The notes: generated from the letters alone by a model not told the origin. Positions 17,384 through 26,447 are shown, counted from the stretch's first letter. The stretch: 64,000 nucleotides of DNA from Lysobacterales bacterium (GCA_020442465.1 JAGRJY010000133.1:62001-126000); one strand, 5' to 3'. Program-made: numbers and translations.

Positions 17384-17959
17384 ATGGAGCTGATCGCGCG
17401 CAAGTGTGGCAGTCAGGCGCGTGACGACGCGCTGACCTGCGTGCGCGCGGACGGCACCCGCACGGCGGTGGCGTTGCCGCGCCAGCGCATCCTGCCGCAC
17501 GACCTCGTGCATGCCGTGGTCGAGTCGGCGCTGGGCTTCAGCGACGGGTTCATCGGCTTGATCGCCAAGGGGGCCGAGATCGGCTTCCTCAACGCCACGT
17601 TCACCGACTACATCGACCCGGCCCGCCATGGCGAGGTGGCGCAGGCCGAATCGGCCGTCGAGTCGATGCAGGCGCAGCTGTGGAACGATGCCTTCGACGC
17701 GGAGGCCTTCGAATACGGCATGCAGCATGCCTGCGCCATGCGCGGCGTGCCGACACCTGCGCATCTGAGCGCCCGGCAGTGGAACGAAGTGTTCGAGCGG
17801 ATCAGGGCGCTGGGTGGGCAATGGGAAGCGTTGCCCGCAGGGGACGAACTGCGGCTGGGGTTTCCGCTGGATGCGGTCGGTCCAGCGGCGCAGGCGGGCT
17901 TGCCGGGGCCTGTCTTCGATGCGCGCGCCGATTCGTCGCGCCGGCAGCCTGCGCGCTGA
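17384..17959 (+). CDS. Conserved hypothetical protein with HDLVH motif
   Basis: 191 residues starting five bases after glyA. I recognise it only as an uncharacterised bacterial family. The N-terminal half has Cys at CGSQ and TCVRADG and then LPHDLVHAVVESALGFSDGF; the H-x3-H followed by Glu could bind a metal, which is speculation. The middle (IDPARHGEVAQAESAVESMQ) is helical. There is no signal peptide or membrane segment, so it is likely cytoplasmic. Position between glyA and nrdR suggests cotranscription with one-carbon and nucleotide genes but gives no function. Confidence 0.7.
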   Translation: MELIARKCGSQARDDALTCVRADGTRTAVALPRQRILPHDLVHAVVESALGFSDGFIGLIAKGAEIGFLNATFTDYIDPARHGEVAQAESAVESMQAQLWNDAFDAEAFEYGMQHACAMRGVPTPAHLSARQWNEVFERIRALGGQWEALPAGDELRLGFPLDAVGPAAQAGLPGPVFDARADSSRRQPAR

Positions 17960-17989
17960 TCCCTCTTGCCCCGCCGAGCCGACGCCTGA

Positions 17990-18505
17990 ATGCACTGTCC
18001 GTTCTGCCAGCATGAAGACACCCGGGTGCTTGATACCCGGCTGGTCGACGACGGCAGTTCGGTGCGCCGACGCCGCGAATGCGCGGCCTGCGGCGAGCGT
18101 TTCTCGACCTTCGAGACCGCCGAGATCAAGTTGCCCGCCATCGTGAAGAGCGATGGCCGCCGCGAAGCCTTCGACGAGCGCAAGCTGCGGCTCAGTCTGG
18201 ATCGCGCGCTGCAGAAGCGGCCGGTGGCGCAGGACGCGGTCGACGGCGCGGTGGCCGCGGTGATTCGCGCGCTGCGCCTTGCCGGCGAGCGTGAAGTGCC
18301 TTCGCTGCGAGTCGGTGAGTGCGTGATGGCCGAGCTCAAGCAGCTCGACCAGGTCGCCTACGTGCGCTTCGCCTCGGTCTACCGCAGTTTCGAGGACGTG
18401 CAGGCGTTTCGCGAAGAGATCGAGCGCCTCGAACGCGACCTGCCGGCGTTCGACAGCCAGCAACAGCTTCCCCTGCTGGAGTCGGTCGAGAAGTCGCGCA
18501 AGTGA
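17990..18505 (+). CDS. nrdR: Transcriptional repressor NrdR
   Basis: 171 residues. N-terminal zinc ribbon: [17 protein letters not shown] with a second pair in [16 protein letters not shown]. The ATP-cone follows ([19 protein letters not shown] through [15 protein letters not shown]), as in all NrdR proteins. It represses ribonucleotide reductase genes in response to bound ATP/dATP; no nrd genes are in the window. It lies upstream of ribD, as is common in gammaproteobacteria. The stop overlaps the GTG of the next gene by four bases. Confidence 0.97.
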   Translation: MHCPFCQHEDTRVLDTRLVDDGSSVRRRRECAACGERFSTFETAEIKLPAIVKSDGRREAFDERKLRLSLDRALQKRPVAQDAVDGAVAAVIRALRLAGEREVPSLRVGECVMAELKQLDQVAYVRFASVYRSFEDVQAFREEIERLERDLPAFDSQQQLPLLESVEKSRK

Positions 18506-18993
18506 GTCTGCTGCAGATCGCCCCATTGCGGGACTGGCCGACGAAACTCGATGAACTGGCCGCCGCGCATCACGCCGAATGGTCCCCGTTGATCGGCCCC
18601 GACTGGACGCTGGACGTGGCACGCGCCGAGTTGCACGACAGCTGCGGCGATGCGCCGCTGCCGGCGACGTTCGTCGCCGTGCAGGATGGCGAGGCCTGTG
18701 GGTCGGTCAGTCTGCTGGTCGACGATGCCGACGATCTGCGCGGCTACGGTGGGCCATGGCTGGGCAGCCTGTGGGTATCGCCCACGTATCGACGCCGTGG
18801 CATCGGCGCCCGGCTGGTGCGGCACGCGGTAGAGGAAGCCGCGCGACGCGGCGTCGATCGGCTGCTGCTGTTCACGCCGCGGCATGCCGCGTTCTACCGC
18901 AGCCTGGGCTGGGCCGACGTGGGCGGCGCGCGGGTTCGCGGCGAGCCGGTGGACGTCTTGAGCTGTTATCCCCGCATCGCCATGCAGTCATGA
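18502..18993 (+). CDS. GNAT-family N-acetyltransferase
   Basis: 163 residues from a GTG that overlaps the nrdR stop (GTGA). The acetyl-CoA binding motif A is [20 protein letters not shown], the R/Q-x-x-G-x-G/A signature, followed by a helix ([17 protein letters not shown]) and the terminal [10 protein letters not shown] strand-helix element. This is a complete single-domain GNAT. Its substrate is unknown. Insertion between nrdR and ribD is not the usual arrangement and couples it translationally to both (ATGA overlap with ribD). Confidence 0.88.
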   Translation: MSLLQIAPLRDWPTKLDELAAAHHAEWSPLIGPDWTLDVARAELHDSCGDAPLPATFVAVQDGEACGSVSLLVDDADDLRGYGGPWLGSLWVSPTYRRRGIGARLVRHAVEEAARRGVDRLLLFTPRHAAFYRSLGWADVGGARVRGEPVDVLSCYPRIAMQS

Positions 18994-20114
18994 ACAGACC
19001 GTTGCCGCGAATCGGGGAAGGCGACGCCTTCGATCGTGAGTGCATGGCGCGCGCGCTGCGGCTGGCCGAACGCGGCCTGTTCACCACCCAGCCGAACCCG
19101 CGCGTCGGCTGCGTCATTGCCCGTGATGGCAGCGTGGTGGGCGAGGGATTCCATCAGCGCGCAGGCGAACCGCATGCCGAGGTGCACGCACTGCGTATGG
19201 CGGGTGCGCAGGCGCGCGGCGCCACCGCCTACGTGACGCTGGAGCCCTGTGCCCACTTCGGCCGCACGCCGCCATGCGCCGACGCGCTGATGGCGGCGGG
19301 CATCGCGCGGGTGGTCGTCGCGGCGCACGATCCGTTTCCGCAGGTCGACGGTCGCGGCATCGAGCGACTGCGCGCGCACGGCATCGCGGTCGAGTCCGGC
19401 CTGCTCGAGGCCGACGCGCTCGAACTCAATCGCGGGTTCTTCGCCCGCGTGCGTCGGGGACGCCCCTGGCTGCGCCTGAAGCTGGCCTGCAGCCTCGACG
19501 GCCGCACCGCGCTCGCCGACGGCAGCTCGAAGTGGATCACCGGCGATGCGGCGCGCGCCGACGTGCAGCGCTGGCGTGCACGCAGCGGCGCCATCCTCAG
19601 CAGCGTCGCCACCGTGCGCCGCGACGATCCGCAGCTCACCGTCCGCCTTTCCGAGCCCTTCGCTCCGCCCGTGCGGGTGATCGTGGCGGGGCGCGGCGCA
19701 CTGCTGCAGTCGGCCCGGCTGTGGCAGGACGGCGCGGCAGCGAATCTGCTGGTGGTGGCCGATGATCGCGCGGTCGATGACGTGCCCGAAGGCGTCGAGG
19801 TGCTGAAGGTGCCGGGCGAGAGCGCGGGGCCGAATCTGCACGCCATGCTGAACGCGCTGGCCGCGCGCGACGTCAACGAGGTGCATACCGAGTGCGGCGC
19901 GCGCCTGGCCGGCAGCCTGATCGATGCCGGGCTGGTCGACGAGCTGCTGCTGTATCAGGCGCCGACCTTGCTGGGCGAGGCCGGGCTGCCGCTGATCGCC
20001 GGATGGAACCTCGCCGATCTCACCCGGCGCCTGCCGATGACCCTGGTCGATCGCGTGGCGGTCGGCGCCGACCTGCGGTTTCGATTCCGATTCGACTGGG
20101 AGAGCGCTCGATGA
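18990..20114 (+). CDS. ribD: Bifunctional riboflavin deaminase/reductase RibD
   Basis: 374 residues, start overlapping the acetyltransferase stop (ATGA). The N-terminal deaminase domain carries the zinc site HAEVHAL and EPCAHFGRTPPCADAL, plus TQPNPRVGCVIARDG. The C-terminal reductase domain begins near residue 148 with LRLKLACSLDGRTAL and has SSKWITGDAARADVQ and the late VHTECGARLAGSL. It performs the second and third steps of riboflavin synthesis after GTP cyclohydrolase II. It belongs to an operon with ribE and ribB. Confidence 0.96.
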   Translation: MNRPLPRIGEGDAFDRECMARALRLAERGLFTTQPNPRVGCVIARDGSVVGEGFHQRAGEPHAEVHALRMAGAQARGATAYVTLEPCAHFGRTPPCADALMAAGIARVVVAAHDPFPQVDGRGIERLRAHGIAVESGLLEADALELNRGFFARVRRGRPWLRLKLACSLDGRTALADGSSKWITGDAARADVQRWRARSGAILSSVATVRRDDPQLTVRLSEPFAPPVRVIVAGRGALLQSARLWQDGAAANLLVVADDRAVDDVPEGVEVLKVPGESAGPNLHAMLNALAARDVNEVHTECGARLAGSLIDAGLVDELLLYQAPTLLGEAGLPLIAGWNLADLTRRLPMTLVDRVAVGADLRFRFRFDWESAR

Positions 20115-20130
20115 TGAGCACGAGGACGGC

Positions 20131-20760
20131 ATGTTCACCGGTTTGATCCAGGGCGTCGGCCGGGTGACCGGACTCGAGCCGCGCGACGGCGACCTGCGCC
20201 TGCACGTGGCCGCCGGCTCGCTGCCGTTCGAGGCCGTCGAGCTCGGCGAGAGCATCGCGGTCTCCGGCTGCTGCCTCACCGTCGTGGCCTTCGATGCCGA
20301 GCACTTCAGCGCCGACGTGTCCACCGAAACCCTCGCCTGTACCACCCTGCAAGGCTGGCGGGTGGGGCAGGCGGTCAATCTCGAACGCGCGATGCTGCCG
20401 ACCACCCGGTTCGGCGGGCACATCGTGTCTGGTCACGTCGATGGCGTGGGCCGGGTGGCGTCGATCGTGCCGGATGCGCGCGCGCAGCGATGGCGCTTCG
20501 AGGCGCCGGTCGGGCTGCTGCGCTACATCGCGGTCAAGGGATCGATCGCGGTCGATGGCGTCAGCCTGACCGTCAATGCGGTGGATGCGGAAGGATTCGA
20601 CGTCGCATTGATTCCACATACCGTGGCGCATACGCGCTTCGGCGAGACCCGGGAAGGCGACGCGGTCAATCTCGAGGTCGACGTGATCGCACGCTATGTC
20701 GAGCGCATGGCGTCGGCGTCGGGGTCAGAGTGGTCTTTCGCTGGCGAAAGACCACTCTGA
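20131..20760 (+). CDS. ribE: Riboflavin synthase alpha subunit; C-terminus supplied by a repeat
   Basis: 209 residues. Two tandem lumazine-binding barrels, each starting with a FTGLIQGVG-like or GHIVSGHVDGVG segment; SGCCLTVV and DGVSLTVN are the paired active-site strands. It dismutates two molecules of 6,7-dimethyl-8-ribityllumazine to riboflavin. The natural end should be near YVERMASA; the last dozen residues and the TGA stop are encoded inside palindromic repeat copy E, so the repeat appears to have inserted at the gene's 3' end without breaking the catalytic domains. Confidence 0.96.
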   Translation: MFTGLIQGVGRVTGLEPRDGDLRLHVAAGSLPFEAVELGESIAVSGCCLTVVAFDAEHFSADVSTETLACTTLQGWRVGQAVNLERAMLPTTRFGGHIVSGHVDGVGRVASIVPDARAQRWRFEAPVGLLRYIAVKGSIAVDGVSLTVNAVDAEGFDVALIPHTVAHTRFGETREGDAVNLEVDVIARYVERMASASGSEWSFAGERPL

Positions 20761-20764
20761 CCCC
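20721..20764. repeat. Palindromic repeat, family 1, copy E, overlapping ribE 3' end
   Basis: Arms GGGGTCAGAGTGGTCTTTCGC and its complement around a 2-base loop. The inner stem reads GGTCTTT/AAAGACC rather than GCACTTT/AAAGTGC, a paired change that keeps the hairpin. Its right arm supplies the TGA of ribE. Confidence 0.92.
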
Positions 20765-20798
20765 AATTCCCCCTAACTCAGAACGAGCTCCGACGCCC

Positions 20799-21890
20799 AT
20801 GGCCTTTGCAAGCATTCCCGAACTGCTCGACGAAATCCGTGCCGGGCGCATGGTGGTGATCGTCGACGACGAGGACCGCGAGAACGAAGGCGACCTGATC
20901 ATGGCCGCCGAGCTGGTGCGACCCGCCGACATCAACTTCATGGTGACCCATGCGCGCGGGCTGGTCTGTCTGTCGCTCAACCGCGAACGCTGCCAGCAGC
21001 TCGGTCTCGGACCGATGGTCGCGCACAACCGCTCGCAGCATCACACCAACTTCACCGTCAGCATCGAGGCGGCCGAGGGCGTGACCACGGGCATCTCGGC
21101 CTACGATCGTGCCCACACGATCCGCACTGCGGTGCGTCCCGACGCGCGCCCTGACGACCTCGCCCAGCCGGGGCACATCTTTCCGCTGATGGCGCAGCCG
21201 GGCGGCGTGCTGACCCGAGCCGGACATACCGAAGCGGCGTCCGATCTCGCCCTGCTTGCCGGGCTGGAGCCGGCCGGCGTGCTGGTCGAGATTCTCAACC
21301 CCGACGGCAGCATGGCGCGGCGCCCCGAGCTGGAAGTGTTCGCGGCCGAGCATGGATTGAAACTCGGCTCGATCGCCGATCTGATCCGCCACCGCCTGAG
21401 CACCGAGAAGACCGTGCAGCGCATCGACGAGCGAGCGGTGGAGACCAGCTTCGGTCCGTTCCGCCTGCTCACCTACCGTGATGTGCTGACCCGCGAGCTG
21501 CACTTCGCCCTGGTGCGGGGTGCGCCGGGCGCCGAACGCCCCACCTTGGTGCGCGTGCAGGCGAAAAGTCTGCTGTCCGACGTGCTGCAGCTGCGACGCG
21601 ACGACCTGGGCATGCCCCTGGCTGACGCCATCGGGCGTATTGCCGCGGAACCCGAAGGCGTGGTCGTGGTGCTGGCCGAGCAGAACGAGCCGGCCGGCCT
21701 GCTGGCTCGCCTGACCCGGCAGGAAGAGCCGGCACCGTCGAGCGTGGACGGCTGGCGTCGCAACGGCGTGGGGGCGCAGATCCTGGCCGACCTCGGGCTG
21801 CGCCAGCTGCGCGTGATCGGCACGCCGCGCAAGCATGTCGCTCTGGCCGGGTTCGGGCTCGACGTCGTCGAGTACCTCGACAGCCACTGA
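20799..21890 (+). CDS. ribB: 3,4-dihydroxy-2-butanone 4-phosphate synthase with degenerate GTP cyclohydrolase II domain
   Basis: 363 residues. The N-terminal RibB domain (1-205) is intact: VVIVDDEDRENEGDLIMAA, the loop before NFMVTHARGLVC, and LTRAGHTEAASDLALL. It makes the four-carbon precursor from ribulose 5-phosphate. The C-terminal part resembles RibA in length and order, but the region that should hold the zinc Cys cluster reads LVRVQAKSLLSDVLQL, with no Cys, so GTP cyclohydrolase II activity is unlikely. This matches the RibB-plus-degenerate-RibA (RibBX) proteins known in gammaproteobacteria. The usual downstream ribH and nusB are not here. Confidence 0.93.
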   Translation: MAFASIPELLDEIRAGRMVVIVDDEDRENEGDLIMAAELVRPADINFMVTHARGLVCLSLNRERCQQLGLGPMVAHNRSQHHTNFTVSIEAAEGVTTGISAYDRAHTIRTAVRPDARPDDLAQPGHIFPLMAQPGGVLTRAGHTEAASDLALLAGLEPAGVLVEILNPDGSMARRPELEVFAAEHGLKLGSIADLIRHRLSTEKTVQRIDERAVETSFGPFRLLTYRDVLTRELHFALVRGAPGAERPTLVRVQAKSLLSDVLQLRRDDLGMPLADAIGRIAAEPEGVVVVLAEQNEPAGLLARLTRQEEPAPSSVDGWRRNGVGAQILADLGLRQLRVIGTPRKHVALAGFGLDVVEYLDSH

Positions 21891-22091
21891 GGCGGCGCGC
21901 CGAGCGCGTTGCCGCCATCGGGGCTGGCCCTGCGTGCCGGTGCGATCCTGGTGGGCGCGATCCTTTCGGGCGCGATCCGCTGTTCCGGCCCACATAACCG
22001 TTGAGCGCACGGCCTGCCGACGTTCACGCCAGGCGTGCAGCGGCCGCAGCGGCCGATGCTATGATCCGGTCACTTCACCGCGCCCTGAAGC

Positions 22092-25000
22092 ATGACCGTA
22101 CCGGCTTTCGACATCCCGGGCTACGAACTCGTCCGCGAATTGGGCGCGGGCGGCATGGCGACGGTGTTTCTCGCCGTGCAGCGTTCGCTCGATCGCCGCG
22201 TGGCGATCAAGGTCATGCGTCGCGGCATGGCCGACGAGAATTCGGAGAAGCGCTTCCTGCTCGAAGGCCGGACCATGGCCCGGCTGCCGCATCCGAACAT
22301 CGTCGGCGTGTACGACATCGTGCAGAACGATGCGATCAACTACATCGCGATGGAGTACCTCGACGGCGGGATGCTCTCCGACCGCATGCGCGAGGGACTC
22401 ACGCTGGCCGAAGCGGTCACCGTGGTGGTGCAGATCGCCGGCGCGCTGCAGTTCGCCCACGACAACGGCATCGTCCATCGCGATCTGAAGCCGTCCAACA
22501 TCATGTACCGCGATGCGGTGACGCCGGTGCTGACCGACTTCGGCATCGCGCGGGCGCAGAACGCCGAGTCCACCCGGCTCACGCAGACCGGCATGATGAT
22601 CGGCACGCCGACCTACATGAGCCCGGAGCAGGCCACCGGCGGCGACCTCGATGGACGCTCCGACCAGTATTCACTGGGCGTGCTGTTCTACGAGATGCTC
22701 ACCGGGCATCCGCCGTTCGAGGCGTCGACGCCGATCGCGGTGGTGATGGCGCACATCAACCAGCCGGCGCCGCCGCTGCCGCCGCAGTTCGCGTTCTTCC
22801 AGCCGATTCTGGATCGCATGCTGGCCAAGGATCGCGAGCACCGCTTCGCCGATCTGCGCACCTTCGCGCGCGAGGTGAAGCAGCTGCTGACCGGCAATCA
22901 GGCGCTGCTGCACAAGCTGCGTATCGATCCGAGCCAGAGCGCCTCCGAACAGTTGCGCGCGTTGGGATTCTCCGAGAGCCAGATTCACACCGGTGCCGGC
23001 CAGGTGGTGGCGCCGCCGCGAGTCAGCGGGCAGCGCCCGATGGTGGACCTGCCGCGACATGCCACCGGCAGCGGCCCCGGCGTGCGCATGGCCGAGGATC
23101 TCCCGCCGCCGCGCAAGCCCTGGCTGATTCCGGCCTTGGCAGCGGTGCTGGTGCTGGCGCTGGGACTCGGCGGCTGGCTCGTCTTCGGCGGCAAGGACAG
23201 CGAGATCGATCCCAAGCTCGCCCTGCTGCTCAACAGCGAACTGCAGAACATCGATCGCCTGATCGACGAGGGCAAGCTGCTGTCGCCGCTCGAAGACAAT
23301 GCCTTCAAGCGGCTGCAGAGCGTGATGTCGCTGGCGCTTGAGAAGGCGCAGAGCTACCCCGAGGGTGAGCAGCGCATGGCCCGCATTGCCGGGCTGCTGC
23401 GCGAGCAGGCCCAGGCCTCGCTGGACAAGGGCGACTATGTGGCCGCCGAAGCGCGGGTGGGTGAAGCGCTGGTGGTTTTGCCCGAGCAGCCGGAGAGCCT
23501 GGCGCTGCAGAAGGCGATCGGCGATGCGCGCCAGGTCGCCGAGACCGAGGCGCAGGTGGCCGACCTGCTCAAGCGTGCGGATCAGGCCATGCAGGCCGGA
23601 CGACTGGCCGGCGAAGGTGCCGACAACGCCTGGGCCCTGATCCGTCAGGCGCAGACGGTGGCGCCGACCTCGCCGAAGACCAAGGCGGCGATGACCGCCC
23701 TGATCGGGCAGATGCTCTCGTCGGCGCAGCGCTTCTATGACCAGGGCAAGTACGACGAGGCGGATCGGGCCCTGCAGGCGACGGCGGTGTACCTCGCCAA
23801 CGAGCCGGCATGGAGCAAGCTCTCCAGCCAGGTGGCGGCGGGCCGCGATCTGGCGGTGAAGCAGCAGCGCATCGGTGACCTGTTGCAGCGCGCGCGGGCG
23901 CAGATCACCGCGGGCAAGATTGCCGAGCCGGCCGGAGACAATGCGCTCGAGTCGCTGCAGCGGGTGGCCGAGATCGATCCGGCCCAGGCCGACATGCTGG
24001 CACTGCGCAAGCAGGCCGGCGATTCCTTGCTGCAGGCGGCCAAGCGTGCGGAAACGGCGCGCGACTCCACCCAGGCGCTTGCCCTGTACGAGCAGGCGCT
24101 GCAGGCGGTGCCCGATCTGGCAGCGGCCCAGCAGGGTCGCGATGCACTCACCGCGCGCCTCGACCAGCAGCAGCTGAAGACGGCGAAGCTGATGGCGGCC
24201 GCGCGCGAAGCCATCGCCGAGCGGCGCTACTACACGCCGGCCGGTCGCAACGCCTACGAGGCGCTGCTTGAACTGCGCGCCATGGACGCGCGCAACGCCG
24301 AAGCGCAGAAGCTCATGGCCGACCTGCCCAAGCTCACTCGCGAGGCGGCCGCGAATCTCGCCATCGAGGGCAAGCCGGAAGAAGCCCTGTCCCTGCTCAT
24401 GGCCGGACAGAAAGCGGAGCCGGGCGACAGCCAGTTCGGCACCATGATCCGCCGGCTCGAAGGTGAAAAGCTCGCCGCCAAGCAGGCCGAATCGCGGCAG
24501 AAGACCCTGGAATCGCTGCGCGGTGCGATTGCCGAGCGGCGCTGGGGCGCCGAACTCGGCAAGACGGTGGCGACCCAGGTCAACGACCTGCTCAAGCTCG
24601 ACGACAAGGACCGCGACGCGTTGGCGATCCGCGAGCAGTTGCTGGCGAACCTGCTGGGTGCGCTGCAGGCAGCGCGCACCGAGGATTCGCTGGCGCCGAT
24701 GGAAGCCACGCTCAAGGAACTCGCCCGCATCTGGGGTGAGCGCAGCGTCGACGTATCCACCGTGATGACCATCGCGCGCACCCGCCGGGCCGAAATCGCC
24801 AAGGCCGAGCAGGAGCGCCTCGCGGCCATGCAGGGCGACCTGGTGCTCAACGCGCAACCGTGGGCGACGGTCGAGTCCGTGGTCGACCAGGCCAGCGGCA
24901 AGCGCGTGGAGCTGCCTCGCGATGCCTCGACGCCGCTGCGCCTGGCGCTGCCGGAGGGCCGCTACACGGTGACCTTCAAGCATCCGCAGGTGGGTCGCGG

Positions 25001-25109
25001 CGTCACCCAGGTGGCATCGGTGCGCGCCAAGCAACGCGCCGAGGTCAGCGTGAGCTTCCCCACGCTGACGGCAGACGATTACCTGAAGCGGGCGGGCTAT
25101 GCGCCGTAA
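22092..25109 (+). CDS. Membrane serine/threonine protein kinase with repetitive extracytoplasmic part and PEGA domain
   Basis: 1005 residues. The kinase domain (about 10-270) is complete: glycine loop ELGAGGMATVF, VAIKVM lysine, HRDLKPSNIM catalytic loop, DFGIARA, and GTPTYMSPEQ at the activation segment end. A Pro-rich linker leads to a transmembrane helix (WLIPALAAVLVLALGLGGW, about 344-364). The extracytoplasmic 550 residues are Ala/Gln-rich helices with four copies of a G-(R/K)-x3-P-x-x-(D/R)-N-A unit alternating with TPR-like pairs. The end (916-1000) is PEGA-like (LVLNAQPWATVES, GRYTVTFKHP). A sensor kinase for envelope stress or cell-wall state is plausible. It overlaps the next gene by 11 bases. 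Confidence 0.92.
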   Translation: MTVPAFDIPGYELVRELGAGGMATVFLAVQRSLDRRVAIKVMRRGMADENSEKRFLLEGRTMARLPHPNIVGVYDIVQNDAINYIAMEYLDGGMLSDRMREGLTLAEAVTVVVQIAGALQFAHDNGIVHRDLKPSNIMYRDAVTPVLTDFGIARAQNAESTRLTQTGMMIGTPTYMSPEQATGGDLDGRSDQYSLGVLFYEMLTGHPPFEASTPIAVVMAHINQPAPPLPPQFAFFQPILDRMLAKDREHRFADLRTFAREVKQLLTGNQALLHKLRIDPSQSASEQLRALGFSESQIHTGAGQVVAPPRVSGQRPMVDLPRHATGSGPGVRMAEDLPPPRKPWLIPALAAVLVLALGLGGWLVFGGKDSEIDPKLALLLNSELQNIDRLIDEGKLLSPLEDNAFKRLQSVMSLALEKAQSYPEGEQRMARIAGLLREQAQASLDKGDYVAAEARVGEALVVLPEQPESLALQKAIGDARQVAETEAQVADLLKRADQAMQAGRLAGEGADNAWALIRQAQTVAPTSPKTKAAMTALIGQMLSSAQRFYDQGKYDEADRALQATAVYLANEPAWSKLSSQVAAGRDLAVKQQRIGDLLQRARAQITAGKIAEPAGDNALESLQRVAEIDPAQADMLALRKQAGDSLLQAAKRAETARDSTQALALYEQALQAVPDLAAAQQGRDALTARLDQQQLKTAKLMAAAREAIAERRYYTPAGRNAYEALLELRAMDARNAEAQKLMADLPKLTREAAANLAIEGKPEEALSLLMAGQKAEPGDSQFGTMIRRLEGEKLAAKQAESRQKTLESLRGAIAERRWGAELGKTVATQVNDLLKLDDKDRDALAIREQLLANLLGALQAARTEDSLAPMEATLKELARIWGERSVDVSTVMTIARTRRAEIAKAEQERLAAMQGDLVLNAQPWATVESVVDQASGKRVELPRDASTPLRLALPEGRYTVTFKHPQVGRGVTQVASVRAKQRAEVSVSFPTLTADDYLKRAGYAP

Positions 25110-25986
25110 CCCGTCGTTGCGCGCGCTGTGCGTCCTCGCCCTGCTCGGCGTCGCCGGCGTGGCGCACGCCGACTGGATGCGCGACTACGACCGCGGCGTG
25201 CGCGAGTTCGAGGACGGCAACTGGCGTGAAGCCGAGTCGCTGATGCGCAGCGCGATGAAGGACCGGCCGGACTCCAGCGAGCGTCAGCGTTTCCAGGGCA
25301 CCGTGTTCAAGCCCTACATGCCGCATCACTACGCTGGCGTGGCGGCATGGCGTCTCGGCGACTGCCAGCGCGCGCTCGACTACTGGTCGAACGCGAGCAA
25401 CCAGTCCGCAGTGGCCAAACTCGACGGGTTGGGTCCGCAGCAGCGCTCGGGCATGGACACCTGCAAGACCCAACTGGCCCAGGCCAGCAAGCCGACCAGC
25501 GGCTCGACGTCGACCGCGTCGACCGGTGCCGGCACACCGACTAATACCGGCGCGGGAACGGGTAGTTCAGCGCCACCCAAGTCCGGCGGCACAGGTTCGA
25601 CCACGACCACGGCGCAGAACACCAAGCCGGCCGATCCCGTGCCGAAGCCACCGCCGAAGCCCCCGGTCGAGCCGCGGCCCACGCCCAGCGCCGGGCCGGC
25701 TCCGGCGGCATTGCGCAGTCTGGTCGACCAGTTCATGCGCGGCCGCTACGCCGACGTCGTGCGCAGCAATCCGTCCGGCCTGCCGGACGCCAAGGCCAGG
25801 GCGCACGGATTCCTGCTGCGCGCCGCTGCCGCATTCACTCAGGCCGAACTGGATGGGCGCTCCGGCTCCGCGCTCGATCAGGCGCGCGCCGACGTGCGCG
25901 CCGCGCGTGCCGCACAGCAGAACCTGCAGCCGGACAGCAGCCTGTTCTCACCACGCTTCCGCGCGTTCTACGCCGAGACGCGCTAG
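25099..25986 (+). CDS. Secreted TPR-like protein with Ser/Thr/Pro-rich linker, coupled to the kinase
   Basis: 295 residues; the ATG lies inside the kinase's last codons. Signal peptide: RALCVLALLGVAGVAHA. An N-terminal tetratricopeptide-like domain (DYDRGVREFEDGNWREAESL, then HYAGVAAWRLGDCQRALDYW) is followed by a low-complexity linker of Ser, Thr, Gly and then Pro (about 130-200) and a second helical domain starting LRSLVDQFMRGRYADVV. The translational overlap suggests that it works with the extracytoplasmic part of the kinase, perhaps as a ligand-binding or scaffold partner (inference). No family name can be given. Confidence 0.78.
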   Translation: MRRNPSLRALCVLALLGVAGVAHADWMRDYDRGVREFEDGNWREAESLMRSAMKDRPDSSERQRFQGTVFKPYMPHHYAGVAAWRLGDCQRALDYWSNASNQSAVAKLDGLGPQQRSGMDTCKTQLAQASKPTSGSTSTASTGAGTPTNTGAGTGSSAPPKSGGTGSTTTTAQNTKPADPVPKPPPKPPVEPRPTPSAGPAPAALRSLVDQFMRGRYADVVRSNPSGLPDAKARAHGFLLRAAAAFTQAELDGRSGSALDQARADVRAARAAQQNLQPDSSLFSPRFRAFYAETR

Positions 25987-26103
25987 GCAGCGCTTGACGG
26001 CTCGCGCCGAGGTCTGACCTCGCCCTTCCAACGCACCCGACGCAGGTGTGTCTTGCGCACGTCGTGACGCTGCGCGCGTTGGTCGACGGCAAGTCTGGGC
26101 AGG

Positions 26104-26128
26104 GTCGGGGATGAATCCCCTCCTACAA
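26104..26128 (-). repeat. REP-like repeat, family 2, copy 1 (inverted)
   Basis: Reads on the minus strand as TTGTAGGAGGGGATTCATCC plus CCGAC. An internal GGGGATTCATCCCC hairpin can form. This type of GTAGGAG...TTCA...-containing REP is widespread between genes in Xanthomonadales and Pseudomonas. Confidence 0.9.
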
Positions 26129-26223
26129 ACGACCGGGGATACGCGCTCGCGCTTGCTCTCGCAGGTAGCGATGCGTCCCAGTCGATGCGTCCACAGCAGG
26201 CCAGGCGATCCGCCCGCGCGCTC

Positions 26224-26248
26224 TTGCAGGAGCGGATTCATCCCCGAC
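26224..26248 (+). repeat. REP-like repeat, family 2, copy 2
   Basis: Forward copy with two changes from copy 5 (TTGCAGGAGCGG at its start), the rest identical. Faces copy 1 across about 95 bases. Confidence 0.88.
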
Positions 26249-26333
26249 AACACCGTCCGGACGCGCCCGGCGCAGGCATCTCTTGCGCATGTCGCGGCGT
26301 CGTTCGCACGGGTCGACTTCACGCCTGGACTGG

Positions 26334-26358
26334 GTCGGGGATGAATCCCCTCCTACAA
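26334..26358 (-). repeat. REP-like repeat, family 2, copy 3 (inverted)
   Basis: Identical over its 25 bases to copy 1, in the same orientation, and belongs to the second unit of the tandem duplication. Confidence 0.9.
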
Positions 26359-26447
26359 ACAACCGGGGATATGCGCTCGCTCTCGCAGGCAGCGATGCGT
26401 CCCAGTCGACGCGTCTACAGCAGGCCAAGCCACCCGCTCGCGCGCTC

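Noticed and set aside
20101..20130. FMN riboswitch before ribE or ribB
   Set aside because: The spaces between ribD, ribE and ribB are too short and lack the conserved FMN-element blocks.
22671..25034. Minus-strand 787-codon frame opposite the kinase
   Set aside because: Complement of a protein with clear kinase motifs; translation is His/Arg/Leu-rich with no domain.
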